From Rebecca billardiae RCC1528 (taxonomy: Eukaryota; Haptophyta), in contig OZ251224.1 of NCBI GenBank assembly GCA_965240325.2, positions 558,001 through 622,000 on the forward strand: DNA of 64,000 nucleotides, read 5' to 3'. The notes beneath the pieces are model-generated. The model made no database searches. It saw only the letters and a list, made by a program, of their open reading frames with translations, and was not told where the DNA came from. This document shows positions 10,674 through 21,134 of this stretch, piece by piece (the stretch's first letter is position 1; each line of letters opens with the position of its first letter). Position numbers and translations under genes: made by a program.

Positions 10674-12221
10674 TCAATAGAATTCGGTGAAGGGCAGTGG
10701 GTGCCAGCGCAGCGACGGCGGGAGCGACGCGGGCTCGACGGTGAGCTCGAGCTTCGGCAGCTCGGTCTGCAGCGTGTCGACGAACACCGATGAGCAGTTG
10801 AACGAGCGCGACATGGCGAGGCGGCGGAGGCGCACGCAGCCGCGCGCGCACGCGCCGATGGCGTCCGCAGACAGGTAGATGCACGCGACAATGTTGAGGT
10901 CGGCGAGCTCGGCCGCGTGCTCTTGGAGCACGTACAGCGTCTCGTCGCGCACCTGGCAGCCGCTCACGTCGAGGCTGCGCAGCTTCGAGCACGCGCGCCC
11001 CACCGCCCCCACGCCCGCGTCGTCCACCTGCCCGCAGCCGCCCACGTGCAGCGCGCGCAGACACGCTGGGAGTGCCGCGGCCAGCTCGAGCAGCGACGCC
11101 GAGCTGAGCGCGGGGCAGCGGCGGAGCTCGAGCGCCTCGAGGCGCGGGCAGCCGCGGCAGAGCAGCGAGACCCCCCGATCGGTCAGCGCCGCGCAGTCCG
11201 TCAGCCCTAGCGCGCGCAGCCCGGCGCAGCGCGAGGCGAGCAGCTCGACCCCGAAGTCGGTCAGTGCGCACGCGGGCGGGCCGGGCTGGCGCGCGCGCGG
11301 CACGTACGCGCGCCGCGCGGCGAGGACGAGCGCGGCGGCGCAGCCGGCGTCGGCGGGGTCGGTGTCGTGGCCGTCCACCGAGCCAAGCGCCTCGCTCTCC
11401 GGCCCGCCCGTCGCGTCCGCCTCCGCGCCGAGCAGCGCGCCCGTCAGCCCGCAGCGCGCGCCCGCGGAGAGCGCGAGCGCGCGCGCGTCCTCGTCGAGCA
11501 GCAGCGGCAGCGTGTGGTCGGCGATCAGGCCGTGCACGCGCATGTGCTCGGCGAGCGGGCGGAGCAGCTCGGGCGGGAGGGGCAGCACGGACGGCCGCCC
11601 GTGCTCGTCCGGCTCAAACTCCGCCCACTCGCCCGGCAGCCCGTGCGCGAGCGCGCGCGTCGCCAGCTCGACCAGTGAGGGCACGCGCGGCCGCTCGGCG
11701 GCGCTGGCCGCGTTCGTACGGTCGTCGGCGGCGGCGGTGCCGGCGAGCAGCTTGCGCGCGCGCCGCTCCTTGGCCGCGGTCGCGCGTTGCTGCCGCTGCC
11801 GCCTGCGCACCGCCTCGGCCGCCGCGCGCAGCTCGTCCTCCTCGTGCACCTCCTCGGCGGCATCGTGCGGCGCGTTGGCGAGCGACCACAGGTCTCGCAC
11901 GATGGGCAGCAGCGTCTCGAGCCAGCACCACGCGATGTTGGCGCCCTGGATGGCGATGGGCACCCACGGCCGGTCCCAGCTCGCACGCTCGAACAGGCTC
12001 AGCTTGATCACCAGCACCGCGCACAGCAGCGAGCGCGCGAGCACGACAAAGGGCGACGAGTGGCCAAGGTGGGCGGCCAACTCGGTGCGCACGACGCCCG
12101 CGGTGGCCACGTCGACGAGCGATCGGCGCCAGGTGCTGATGGGGCGCGATGGGCGCGTTGAGGGGGCGAGCCCGAGCTCGAGTGCCAGCAGCGCGAGGTT
12201 GGGGAGCTGGCGGCGCAGCAT
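10674..12221 (-). CDS. Membrane-associated AMN1-like leucine-rich-repeat protein
   Basis: Read from ATG 12221 (MLRRQLPNLALLALEL), 515 residues, no intron. The N-terminal about 130 residues hold hydrophobic segments (LLALELGL; VLARSLLCAVLVIKLSLF) and look membrane-associated. A basic/Ala coiled region follows (about 140-190), then a C-terminal array of cysteine-containing LRRs (about 335-490) such as CAGLRALGLTDCAALTDRGV and CPRLEALELRRCPALSSASL. This is the LRR subtype found in F-box proteins and AMN1, where it binds substrates or partners. No F-box motif is evident, so ubiquitin-ligase function is not supported. It is head-to-head with the kinase gene. Confidence 0.75.
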   Translation of the reverse strand: MLRRQLPNLALLALELGLAPSTRPSRPISTWRRSLVDVATAGVVRTELAAHLGHSSPFVVLARSLLCAVLVIKLSLFERASWDRPWVPIAIQGANIAWCWLETLLPIVRDLWSLANAPHDAAEEVHEEDELRAAAEAVRRRQRQQRATAAKERRARKLLAGTAAADDRTNAASAAERPRVPSLVELATRALAHGLPGEWAEFEPDEHGRPSVLPLPPELLRPLAEHMRVHGLIADHTLPLLLDEDARALALSAGARCGLTGALLGAEADATGGPESEALGSVDGHDTDPADAGCAAALVLAARRAYVPRARQPGPPACALTDFGVELLASRCAGLRALGLTDCAALTDRGVSLLCRGCPRLEALELRRCPALSSASLLELAAALPACLRALHVGGCGQVDDAGVGAVGRACSKLRSLDVSGCQVRDETLYVLQEHAAELADLNIVACIYLSADAIGACARGCVRLRRLAMSRSFNCSSVFVDTLQTELPKLELTVEPASLPPSLRWHPLPFTEFY

Positions 12222-12581
12222 GCCGGGCCACGATGGCGCCCAGCTGGTGCGTCGCCGAGGGTAATCACACGGCCGGGCGGCGGCACCGGCCTGGGTCCGC
12301 AGGTGGGTCAGGAATCTCTCTGGTCGGCCGGCCCAGCAAACATTTTCGTCTGCCGAAAATCGGGCACGTGATCCTCTATCCAATCTCGATCTCTCCGGGC
12401 GGGGGGGGGGGCGCCGCTACCCTACCTCAGAGCCGACGACGACGGGTGATCGCCGCAAGAAAGAGGGGGGCATCCATCAGGCCAAGGCGACGCCATCAAG
12501 CCAAGGGTGGGGGCACACACCCAGGCCCCATCAGCGTCCGCCTGCGCGCCTCGTCGGATCTCCCGGCGAGTGGCCGGGGGC
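12222..12581. promoter_or_regulatory. Head-to-head promoter region of LRR and kinase genes
   Basis: 360 bp between the two start codons, with a G10 run at about 12401-12410. The open frames extend into it on both strands but without further ATG codons, so the leaders and promoters of both genes are expected here. Confidence 0.5.
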
Positions 12582-15365
12582 ATGCCGCCCGTATCGGTGC
12601 CTCGGCTGCGCCGATGGTCGAGTGGGCGGCACACAGCCGGCACTGCCGGCGGGGACACGCCACGCCGCTCGATCGGCGACGGCGGGCCGTCGACGGCGGC
12701 CGCGCTCACGGGCTCTGGACCGCTGACCGCGCGCAAGCCGAGGTGGTCGGCGGCGCGTCGGCGGAGTGACACCGCGGACGCGCCGCCCGCCCCGCTGCCG
12801 AAGACGCCGCGCCGCACGTACCGCACCATCGAGAAGATCGGCAGCGGCTCGCAGTCCGAGGTCTTCCTCGTGAGCGACAGCGAGACGCACACGCTGTACG
12901 TGAAGAAGCGCTTCCTCAAGGCGCGCATGTCCGAGTCGGCGCTGCGCGAGGTGCAGTTCCTGCTCAAGCTGCGCGAGCACCCGCACATCGTGACGGTGTA
13001 CGACGCGTTCGAGGAGGAGGGCCGCTACTTCTGCCTGGTCGTCGAGTTTTGCGACGGCGGCGACCTGGACCGGCACATCGCGAAGCGCGCGGAGGCGATG
13101 CGCCCCTTCTCGGACGACGAGATCCTCGACTTCGCGGCGCAGCTCGCGTCGGCGCTGAACTTCGCGCACCGCAAGTCGATCCTGCACCGCGACATCAAGC
13201 CGTCCAACATCTTCGTCACCAAGGCGGGCCAGCTCTCGATCGGCGACTTTGGCGTCGCCAAGGAGCTGACGGACGAGCTGCAGCCGAGCAGCGGCAACGC
13301 GATCGTGGGCACGCCGTACTACCTGCCGCCCGAGACGGTGCGCGGCGAGGCGTACACGTACAAGGCGGACATGTGGGCGCTCGGCGTCGTGCTGTACCAG
13401 CTCGCCGTGCTGCGCAAGCCCTTCGAGGGCAGCACGCTCGTCCAGCTCGGCAACGCAATCCAGCGCGCAGAGCCCGAGCCGCTGCCGCCGTCGCGCTCGT
13501 CCGTGCTGCGCACGCTGATCGACATCACGCTGGCGAAGGACCCGGCGCAGCGCGCGTCGGCGGCGCAGCTGATGCGCATGCCCGCGCTCCACTCGCGCAT
13601 CCTGCGCACGCGCGCCTTCTCCCCCGCGCAGATCGTCGCGCCCGCGCGCGCGCGCCGGCCGGCCGCGTCGCAGCAGACGGTCGTGCACTCGGCCTACTCG
13701 AACGCGAGCGGCTACCTCGACGCGCTCAAGGAGCTGCAGCACATCCCGGGGGCGCTCGGCCGGCGCGCGTCGCTGCCCAACCCGTTCGCCTGGTCGCTCA
13801 GCGCGGTGGGCGCGGGCGCGGGCGTCGCGTCCGCCGGCCGGCTGCCGCCGCCCGTCGAGGGCGCGCCGGCGGGCGCGGACGCGGGCGCGCCCGGCGCCGA
13901 CACGCCCGGCAGCGCCAGGCTGCGCTCGCCCACGTTCCTGCCCTTCTTCGGCGGCGCGTCGACGGACGAGATGAGCCTGGGCAAGCGCGGGCGCGACGCC
14001 AGCCTCGGCTCCGCCAGGCGCTCCAGCGCGCCCGGCGGCACCGACCTCGCGGAGGCGGACGAGCCCGCCTCGACCGCCGACCTCGGCCGCTCGCTGCACC
14101 TCGAGCAGCTGGGCGAGGTGGAGCCCGTGCCGGAGGGGGCGGAGCGCGCGGCGGGCGGGGCGCGCTCGCCGCGCCGCGCGCGCGAGCCGTCGAAGGGGCG
14201 GCAGAGCTCCTTCCCCATCCCGTTCCCCGCCGCGCTGCCCGCCTCGCCCGTGCGGCTCACGAGCCACGGGCGCGCGTCGGGCGACGACGGCGGCCGCGGC
14301 GCCGTGGCGGCCGTGCTCGACCTGCGCTCGCACCAGTGCTCGTGCGAGCTCTCGCGCACGGTGGGCACGCTGTACGTGACGGCGACGCACGTGTGCTTCG
14401 TCCCCTACCTCGGCGGACGCTCGGTCTCGATCGAGATCAACGCGATCGCGTGCCTCGTGAAGGCGCGCTACCTGACTTGGGGCTGCGGCCGCGGCCACTC
14501 GCTGTGGATTGCCGTTGCGACCGCGGACGGCGGCATGCACATCGAGAAGTTCCACGGGTTCGCGGCGCGCGGCGAGGCGGTACTGCACATCTGCCAGGCG
14601 GCCGCCGCGACGGGGTACTCCATCCCGGTGTACGCGCAGCGCGGGCTGTACAAGGCGTCGACGCAGCGCGAGCTCGTGCGGCGCGTGAGCTCGCGCGAGC
14701 AGCGGCTGCGCGAGCTGATCGAATCGGGCGCCCTCCGCCCGACCGACACGCCCGTGACCGCCGCCGAGATCGACAGCTCGAGCGGCACGCGGCGGCAGCA
14801 CGACCCGAAGCTCGCGGGCGCGCTCGCGCCGCTCAACCAGGCGGCGCGCGCGCTCACCGCGCCGCCACCGCGCGGCGCACGCGCGGGCGAGCCGGCGCCC
14901 GCCCCGGCGGCAGCCGAGCCGGATGCGCACGGCGCCGCGCGCGCGGACGGCGATGCGGCCGGCTCAGAGGCTGCCACCTCGCTCGCCGACAGCGTCGCCA
15001 CGCGGGACGCGAAGGCGCTCGCGCTGACGGCGACGCTTGACGCGACGCTGGATGCGGCAGATGCGGCCGGCGACCCGAACGCGTGCACGCTCGGAGCGGA
15101 CGACGACGCAGCGGCCGGCGGCGCAAAGGAGGTGGCTGCGGCTGCGCCCACGCCCTCCGACGGCCAGAGTGTCGCAGACCCGAACGACGTGACCGTGGAG
15201 GTGCGCGTGAACTACGAGGAAGTGCCGCCACCGCCAACATTGGACGCTCACGGCGGCGGGTACCGTGGGGATCAGAAGCCGCCGGAGGTGCGGCCCCCGC
15301 TTTGGCACGCTGCCCCTGCCAGTCACACTCACAGCGATCCGATGGCCAGTGCGCGGTACCTGTGA
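12582..15365 (+). CDS. NEK-like serine/threonine kinase fused to a GRAM domain
   Basis: 927 residues from ATG 12582, intronless. A complete kinase domain lies at about 80-345: glycine loop IGSGSQSEV (86-94), invariant-lysine region YVKKRFLK (about 108), HRDIKPSN (202-209), DFG (222-224), activation-segment end GTPYYLPPE. The domain has NEK-family character. A low-complexity Ala/Pro/Ser region follows. At about 584-690 is a GRAM/PH-like domain (SCELSRTVGTLYVTATHVCF...SIEINAI...). GRAM domains bind membrane phosphoinositides. NEK kinases act in cilia and the cell cycle; a GRAM-tethered NEK is unusual and would suggest membrane-recruited signalling. All catalytic residues are present, so activity is expected. 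The C terminus is disordered. Confidence 0.87.
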   Translation: MPPVSVPRLRRWSSGRHTAGTAGGDTPRRSIGDGGPSTAAALTGSGPLTARKPRWSAARRRSDTADAPPAPLPKTPRRTYRTIEKIGSGSQSEVFLVSDSETHTLYVKKRFLKARMSESALREVQFLLKLREHPHIVTVYDAFEEEGRYFCLVVEFCDGGDLDRHIAKRAEAMRPFSDDEILDFAAQLASALNFAHRKSILHRDIKPSNIFVTKAGQLSIGDFGVAKELTDELQPSSGNAIVGTPYYLPPETVRGEAYTYKADMWALGVVLYQLAVLRKPFEGSTLVQLGNAIQRAEPEPLPPSRSSVLRTLIDITLAKDPAQRASAAQLMRMPALHSRILRTRAFSPAQIVAPARARRPAASQQTVVHSAYSNASGYLDALKELQHIPGALGRRASLPNPFAWSLSAVGAGAGVASAGRLPPPVEGAPAGADAGAPGADTPGSARLRSPTFLPFFGGASTDEMSLGKRGRDASLGSARRSSAPGGTDLAEADEPASTADLGRSLHLEQLGEVEPVPEGAERAAGGARSPRRAREPSKGRQSSFPIPFPAALPASPVRLTSHGRASGDDGGRGAVAAVLDLRSHQCSCELSRTVGTLYVTATHVCFVPYLGGRSVSIEINAIACLVKARYLTWGCGRGHSLWIAVATADGGMHIEKFHGFAARGEAVLHICQAAAATGYSIPVYAQRGLYKASTQRELVRRVSSREQRLRELIESGALRPTDTPVTAAEIDSSSGTRRQHDPKLAGALAPLNQAARALTAPPPRGARAGEPAPAPAAAEPDAHGAARADGDAAGSEAATSLADSVATRDAKALALTATLDATLDAADAAGDPNACTLGADDDAAAGGAKEVAAAAPTPSDGQSVADPNDVTVEVRVNYEEVPPPPTLDAHGGGYRGDQKPPEVRPPLWHAAPASHTHSDPMASARYL

Positions 15366-15906
15366 CTTTGTATATGCTGCTGATTTATGATTGGACGACG
15401 ATGACTGCTTGCATGTATCTCGGCTACAGTACACACTGCTGACACTGATGCTGCGTATAAATATTAATATCAGAGGGCCCAACAGCCAACTTGAATTTCG
15501 TCCCTACTTACTTAGAATCTGATGATCAAACTCATGAATAATAATGACCATTATTATTATTATGAAAGATGGCGGCGGCTGTAACGCGGCACTCGGGCTC
15601 GGCTGAGCAAGCTGCCTCTGATATGATACGTAACTATATATATACATGCATATATATATATGACGATATATGATGTAGTACATACAGCACGCATACTGAT
15701 GATGACGCGACGACGCGACTACGCGCCGATCAGTGCCAGTGGCACTCGTCGTCATCAACGTACGTGCCGAGCACAAGCCGCCACCTCACGGACACGGGCC
15801 GACGGGGCCGCGACCTCGGACACGAGTCACGCTCTCAGAGAGACTCTCATCAGTGACTCACTCTGAGATGCGCCGACGACGCCGGCCGGCTCCCTGAGCG
15901 CACGCC
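15366..15906. other. Intergenic, tail-to-tail spacer
   Basis: AT-rich with short TA/ATT repeats (15540-15560, 15635-15661). No gene recognised. Confidence 0.6.
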
Positions 15907-17529
15907 TTATTGCGCCACCGCCAAGGGCTGGCGCTGCCGAGCCCGACTTGCGCCAGCGCCAAGGGCTGGCGCTGCTGAGCCCGACGAACCGCCCATGCAC
16001 GACGCCGCGCGCTGCTCGCAGCAGGCGCGATGCAGTGCGCACGAGCCGTCAGCCTCGAAGGCTCGACATCCGTGCACGGCGATCGGCCGGCCGCTCACCA
16101 GCTGCTGCCCCTGGCTGAGCGGGCGCGGCCGGCCCAGGTGCATGTTGAGAGGCAGGTTGGCTATGCGCGCGCACGCTGCGCCGCTCGCGTCGTGCTCGTG
16201 CTGCCCGCGCGCGGGCACGCGGTCGCCGAACGCCGTCTGGTCGCGATAGAGCAGCGCCGAGATCCGCGCCGCGCCGGGCGTGGTGAGCCGCGCGCCGCTG
16301 GCCGTCGCCGCTCGCTCCGAGAGTCCCTGCAGGTACTTCCACCACCAGGCAGCGCTCACCTGGCAGGGCGGCGGGCGCGGGGCGTGGCGGGGGGGCGCGC
16401 CGGGCAAGCGCGGTCAGACGCAGTGGCGGGCACACACGGCGGCGGCACGGCTGACGGCACACCGACGGGCCGGCGGCGCGCGCGCGCGAGCGCCGGCCCG
16501 CACCTGCGCCGCGGCCGCGCCCCTGCGCACGACAAACACGCCGGTGTTGGCCGAGCACGCGGCGCGCGGGGCTGCGTTCAGGCAGCGCGAGAGGCAGCGC
16601 ATGTGCGCACGCGTGTCCTCCGCGAGCGAAGGCGGCCGGCTGCACCGGTTGTCGCACATCTGCGACACGTTGCTCCCGCGGCGGAGATGGTTCCCGATCA
16701 GCCGCACGCTGAGCGCCGCGCTCGACTCCGCGAGCGCGTCAGCCACGCCGAGCGTGGCCTCGAGCGCGCGCGCGCACAGGCTGGCGTCGGCATCGAGCAG
16801 CAGCGTGCTGTTGAACGGCGTCTGCGCGAGCGCGGAGATCTTGAGCAGTCGCGAGTAACGCCCGCTCGCGCTCTTCTGCCGCAGCGCGCGCGGGATCTCG
16901 GCGTGTGCCTGCAGGTGCGCTGCCGCCAGCGCGCAGAGCGAGCAGCGGTCGGGCCCGCGCCGAGCTGAGAGCAGATGCGCGGCCGCAGGCGGGCCGGGCT
17001 GCAGCACGGGGGAGGGCCACGTGGCGACGTCGCCTGCGCCTCCGGCATGGCTCGCGGTGGCATCCCAGTGGGCAAGGGCCTGCCCAAGGGCGTCATCCCT
17101 CGCGCCCTCGCTCGCAGACGACCGCTGCTGCCGCTTGCCCGCCACGTGCGCGCGCACTGCAGCGTCGGGCGCGGCTGGGATGGCACACCCTGGGATCGTG
17201 ACCACGTGCAGCGCTGAGAGCCAGTCGATGCCACCTGCGCTCATCGCCAGCAATGGCGCCTGGCTGCGATACTCGCTCAGCAGAGCGCTGAGCGTCCCGT
17301 TGCCCATCGACGTGAGCAGGCACATCGGGAGCTCTGGGTTGGCGGCGTGCGCACGGCGGATGTTGTTGAAGGTGAAAAACGCAAAGCGCTTCTCGAGGCC
17401 CAGAGCCTTTGGGACTCTGGCGTCCGGGACGCTATCGCCATCGCGCAGCAGGCACTCGTGGGCGTACAGCGTGAGCACCCAGCACGCGCCGACGGCGCCA
17501 AGACGCGCCGGCGCAGTGTGGGCGTGCAT
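15907..17529 (-). CDS. Golgi-type glycosyltransferase-like protein (GT-A fold, DxD)
   Basis: Two exons, 17529-16504 and 16359-15907, joined phase 0 across a GT-AG intron (16360-16503), give 492 residues. The first ATG of the frame (17529) puts a short signal-anchor (LGAVGACWVLTLYAH) at the N terminus. The DxD nucleotide-sugar/metal site is LLLDADASL (about 243-251), preceded by RYSRLLKISALAQTPFNSTL. A later NTGVFVVRRG and a DQTAF motif complete the layout of GT-A glycosyltransferases. Donor and acceptor are unknown. The last residues are encoded by a 38-bp tandem duplication read in two frames (15912-15987). Moderate certainty on class, low on specificity. Confidence 0.72.
15912..15987. repeat. 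38-bp tandem duplication at the 3' end of a CDS
   Basis: Two copies (15912-15949 and 15950-15987) differ by few bases. The period is not a multiple of three, so the minus-strand frame of the glycosyltransferase reads the two copies as different peptides (AAPALGAGA, then RQRQPLAVA) before the stop. Confidence 0.85.
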
Positions 17530-17705
17530 CACGCAATTGGGCGGTCCTGATCCGGATGATGACGAAACCGGACGCTTTACGCCCGTACAGTACTGCTTGC
17601 GGGTACGCTGTGAAACCGTCGCCGACGCTGCTGTAGGCAGCAGGGCCAAGGACGCCGGCTCGTCGGGGTGCGCGCAGCACCCACCCAGCCCGTCGGCGCG
17701 TCAAC

Positions 17706-17957
17706 ATGTTGAGCAACAGGCGAAGGCGAACGGGATCTCCTGGGCCTCCGGCAGCGGCTCCGGCAAGTGAGGCAGCCGGCATGAGCGCACTCGCTGCAAC
17801 CCCCGCAGCAGAGGCACCCGATGTGGGCAGCCCCCCACGTGTGGCCAGACCACGTCCAGTGGCGACGCCGAATGCGCCAAAGAAGGCGCGGCGGAAAAAG
17901 CTGGACGTCGACGCACACAGCGTTAGATCGCGAAAACTGGACTTTGCCGAGCTGTGA
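17706..17957 (+). CDS. Possible small basic hypothetical protein (83 aa)
   Basis: ATG 17706 opens an 83-codon frame: an Ala/Pro-rich first half and a basic C-terminal stretch (PKKARRKKLDVDAHSVRSRK) resembling a nuclear-localisation signal. It is head-to-head with the glycosyltransferase (176 bp apart), which fits the alternating-strand pattern of the window. No domain recognised, and it could be the first exon of a longer gene. Confidence 0.35.
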   Translation: MLSNRRRRTGSPGPPAAAPASEAAGMSALAATPAAEAPDVGSPPRVARPRPVATPNAPKKARRKKLDVDAHSVRSRKLDFAEL

Positions 17958-19385
17958 CACGTGATGTCTCGGCTCCCGTGGCCTGACGGCATCCATGCTG
18001 CTTTATTTGGCGCTGATGTGATTTCTGCAAGCGGGCTGCTACGACACGTCACCGATGGCATCAACGCACTCGAAACGTGTAACTCTCATCGTATTGACCT
18101 TCTTCTCACGTCGAGCTGTCCTGGGTACCTCATTTGCCCCGACCCGATGCATGTGAAGAGAGCTGGAGCGGGATGCACGTTTGCACACTGACTGGGATCT
18201 CATCCGAGCCCACGCCATGGCGACACCTGCTCTCCGGCGGCTAAGCACAAACATCTCTCCAGCTGCTCCATAAATCCGCAGATGAAGGTGACAAGTCGAC
18301 GATCATAACCCGGTGAGCTTCACGAGACACGAACCCGGCGTCACGTATAACGCTCGGCGTCGGACGACTACGCCGTACGGCGTGCGCGCGGACCGTACGA
18401 CAGTACGAGTCAACGTGGACAGCGGGTCCGCCGGCGGGGCCGTCAGTCAGTCGGGCAGCAGTCCGAGCCCCGCCGCCCCACGGGCGCCGGGACTGCTTGA
18501 GTGCTGCCGCCCAGAATCGGATACGTTAAATATGATCTATCGTCGTAGCCTGCGCGCTGATCGAATGACGATAAGACATAAGTGATCAGGCACCGCGCTG
18601 GGTGCCGCTGTACTTGATATACTTATGCGGGTACCGGTGACGAATTATAATTAAAAGCGCCAGCGGTGGCGGCGCCGGCGGTGTCTGGGCCGTGGCGGAT
18701 TCCGTCCGGGATTGCCTGACAGACGGACGGGGCACGGGGGCTCCGGCGCCCGGCGGCGGCCCGGACTCGGTGCCGGCTTACGGCGCGCGCCGCGCCCGGG
18801 CGCGCGGCGCCGGCCCGCGCGCACATTAAAGGCTCAGGTCGCCTACTGACTTTACATATGTACTATATATGTGCGCGACAGACGATATAACGGATACGCG
18901 AGTAGTAGTTGCTACTAACTACTAAAAGCTATATACGACCCACGTACATTAAAGAAGACCTGTCTGTCTGCAGCCGCGCCCGCGGGCTGCCGCGGGCCAC
19001 CGACGGCACCGTACTTATACGAATTATTAAAGTCATTATAATATTACGGTCACGCATTACGGCATTATTATCATCATTGTTATATCACTGCGTGCTCAAT
19101 CATAAATATATTATAAGTAATATCAGCACTCGGTGCCACTGATCGGGCAGATCGGAATGTGAGATCGCCGCGGCCGTGGTCGCGCTGCTCACGGCTGGCT
19201 AGCAGACAATAGCAGTGTGATACTATACTGCGCTGTACTCATATTGATGATATTCGTCTATGATTTTAACGCCACACAGGTAGGACGACGCGACGACTGT
19301 ATTAAATTGGTACGGCGGCTGCCAATAATTATAATATATACGCACAATTTAATATCGTTCGGATCAAAGCCATGCCAGGAGGCCA
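17958..19385. other. Intergenic region with an isolated GC-rich island
   Basis: Mostly AT-rich after 18500. Bases 18655-18828 form a sharply bounded, very GC-rich island with several GGCGCC/GCGCGC palindromes between AT-rich flanks, ending at ACATTAAA. It contains a 67-codon minus-strand frame without convincing protein character. No RNA family recognised. Confidence 0.5.
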
Positions 19386-20912
19386 TCAGTAGCGACTAGC
19401 GTCGGCGAAGAGCCAAGAGGCCATCAGTAGCGTCGGCAATGACAGTATCATTCGCATTGATCCATTTTTGGCCGCCCCTGGGATGCTCGTGTGTTCATGG
19501 ATGAGTTTTGCCTTCATCCACAGCGCGTTCATGTGATTCAAGTCGAGGACATCCCCAGGCGCGTCGCCAAATTGACGACGATGATCGTGATATCCACTGG
19601 CGCCTCCAGCCTCACCATCGCCATCGCCATACAGCTTGCCGCCGCCGGTCTCACTAGCGCCGACCCTGCCGAATGTCGCGGCAGCGTCACCGTAGCAGAA
19701 ATGCGTGGAGTTGCCGTGCCGCGGCCCAGGCAGCTTTGCCTCGAACGCCGTACGCAACCTGCGCACATCGTGCCAATCAGGCAGGAGGAACGCCTCATCT
19801 GACATCGAGCGCCGCCACACCCATCTGAGCTCGGCAGTGGGTATGCACGCGTGCGGCGGCTGGATCCCAGCGCGTTTGTGCCACGCCTCCGCCGCATGCA
19901 CCGCCACGCTCAAGGGCTTGTCCCAGCGCGGGTCATCCGCTGCAACGAGCCCGGCCTTGGCCCTGCCGACCACGATATCGGCAAGCGCCGTCAGCGTAAA
20001 TGGCAAGCCTGGGTTCGTGCGGGTCTTGGCCGCAAGTAGCTGGCCTGGGCGCTTCTCTCTGAGCCAGGCGCACGTGTGCGCCGCGCCCGTGTGCTCGCAA
20101 ATGAAGCGCGTGAGCAGGGGCCCGCGCGCATCGTCGTGCATGTTGAGCACGCTGATCCGGGCCGTACTGCCGCTGCCCGCGTCATTGCGGAGCAGCACGT
20201 GTGCCCAGTGGACGTACGCGCCGAAGGGGGAGAGACCATGGGCATCATTGTGCAGGCTCCACTCGCTGAGGAACTCGTGCAGCGTGAGGTGCCTCCCGTC
20301 CGCACACAGCCTGAGCGACGGCTGCCGTCGCGTGCCCGCCGTGCCGCGATGCTCAACCTTGTACCGCTGGTTGTAGTAGGATGTGATCCACTCGAAGAAG
20401 CGGCGGTAGACGACGACGATGCGCACACTGTACGAGGGGCGTAGGGCTGCGAGTACCAGCTCGCCACGCACACTCCCGAACGAGAAGAACTCGCTCGAGA
20501 TGAGCACATTGCGCCAATGGGCGGCCGCATCCCTGAGCTGGCTGAGGAAGTTGCTCCATTCTCGCCGCATGTCGGCTCGCATCGCGCCTTCTGAGGCCAC
20601 CCCCGCGATGCCTGCCTGCATACGCGTGTGGTGCCCAGCGGTGTACCCCTTCTTCAGAGTGCTCCGAGTTGTCCTCCCGGTGCCCACCACGGGGCTGAAG
20701 GGCACGTCCACCCTGTCCAGGTGCACGAGCAGCTGTTGGAACGGGCCTTCGGCACTGCGGGCGACGATGTGAAGCTGGATGGCAGTCGAGCCCGTCTTCA
20801 TCGGCCCGACATGCACGGTCGCCCAGAGGGGCCCCGAGCGATTCGCAGCGCTGGCCGCTTCACAGCACGAGGCCAGGACGACGATGGCCGAGGCCGCTCG
20901 CCATCGTACCAT
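19386..20912 (-). CDS. Secreted P-loop sulfotransferase-like protein
   Basis: 508 residues from ATG 20912, which begins a good signal peptide (MVRWRAASAIVVLASCCEAASA). The PAPS 5'-phosphosulfate loop is VGPMKTGSTAIQ (about 35-46), and VVYRRFFEWITSYYNQRY (about 165-182) is the 3'-phosphate-binding equivalent. A lumenal sulfotransferase acting on glycans or peptides is likely; the acceptor is unknown. It is not closely similar to the gene at 7906, so the two are different subfamilies rather than a tandem pair. The stop region contains a 41-bp tandem duplication (about 19378-19435) that supplies the last codons. Head-to-head with the aminotransferase, 222 bp between starts. Intronless. Confidence 0.78.
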   Translation of the reverse strand: MVRWRAASAIVVLASCCEAASAANRSGPLWATVHVGPMKTGSTAIQLHIVARSAEGPFQQLLVHLDRVDVPFSPVVGTGRTTRSTLKKGYTAGHHTRMQAGIAGVASEGAMRADMRREWSNFLSQLRDAAAHWRNVLISSEFFSFGSVRGELVLAALRPSYSVRIVVVYRRFFEWITSYYNQRYKVEHRGTAGTRRQPSLRLCADGRHLTLHEFLSEWSLHNDAHGLSPFGAYVHWAHVLLRNDAGSGSTARISVLNMHDDARGPLLTRFICEHTGAAHTCAWLREKRPGQLLAAKTRTNPGLPFTLTALADIVVGRAKAGLVAADDPRWDKPLSVAVHAAEAWHKRAGIQPPHACIPTAELRWVWRRSMSDEAFLLPDWHDVRRLRTAFEAKLPGPRHGNSTHFCYGDAAATFGRVGASETGGGKLYGDGDGEAGGASGYHDHRRQFGDAPGDVLDLNHMNALWMKAKLIHEHTSIPGAAKNGSMRMILSLPTLLMASWLFADASRY

Positions 20913-21134
20913 CGTCGTACAGTCAACGGTACAAGTAGTCCGTACGTAAGTAACTGCACCATGTATTATTAATGTTGTAACGGGCTGGGAGGCTGGCGGC
21001 CGATCGGGATGGCGCCGGGGGCTTAGGTGGCCTCGGTCAACAAACTCCAGTCTTGGCCCTGCTCGGAGCAGCCACGATCGAGGGAGCGTCCTGAGTGGAG
21101 GCCAGGCACGTCTCTTTGTGCTGACCAGCAGCTG

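Noticed and set aside
10674-12221. F-box assignment for the AMN1-like LRR gene
   Set aside because: LRRs match the subtype, but no F-box motif is visible before them and the N terminus is membrane-like.
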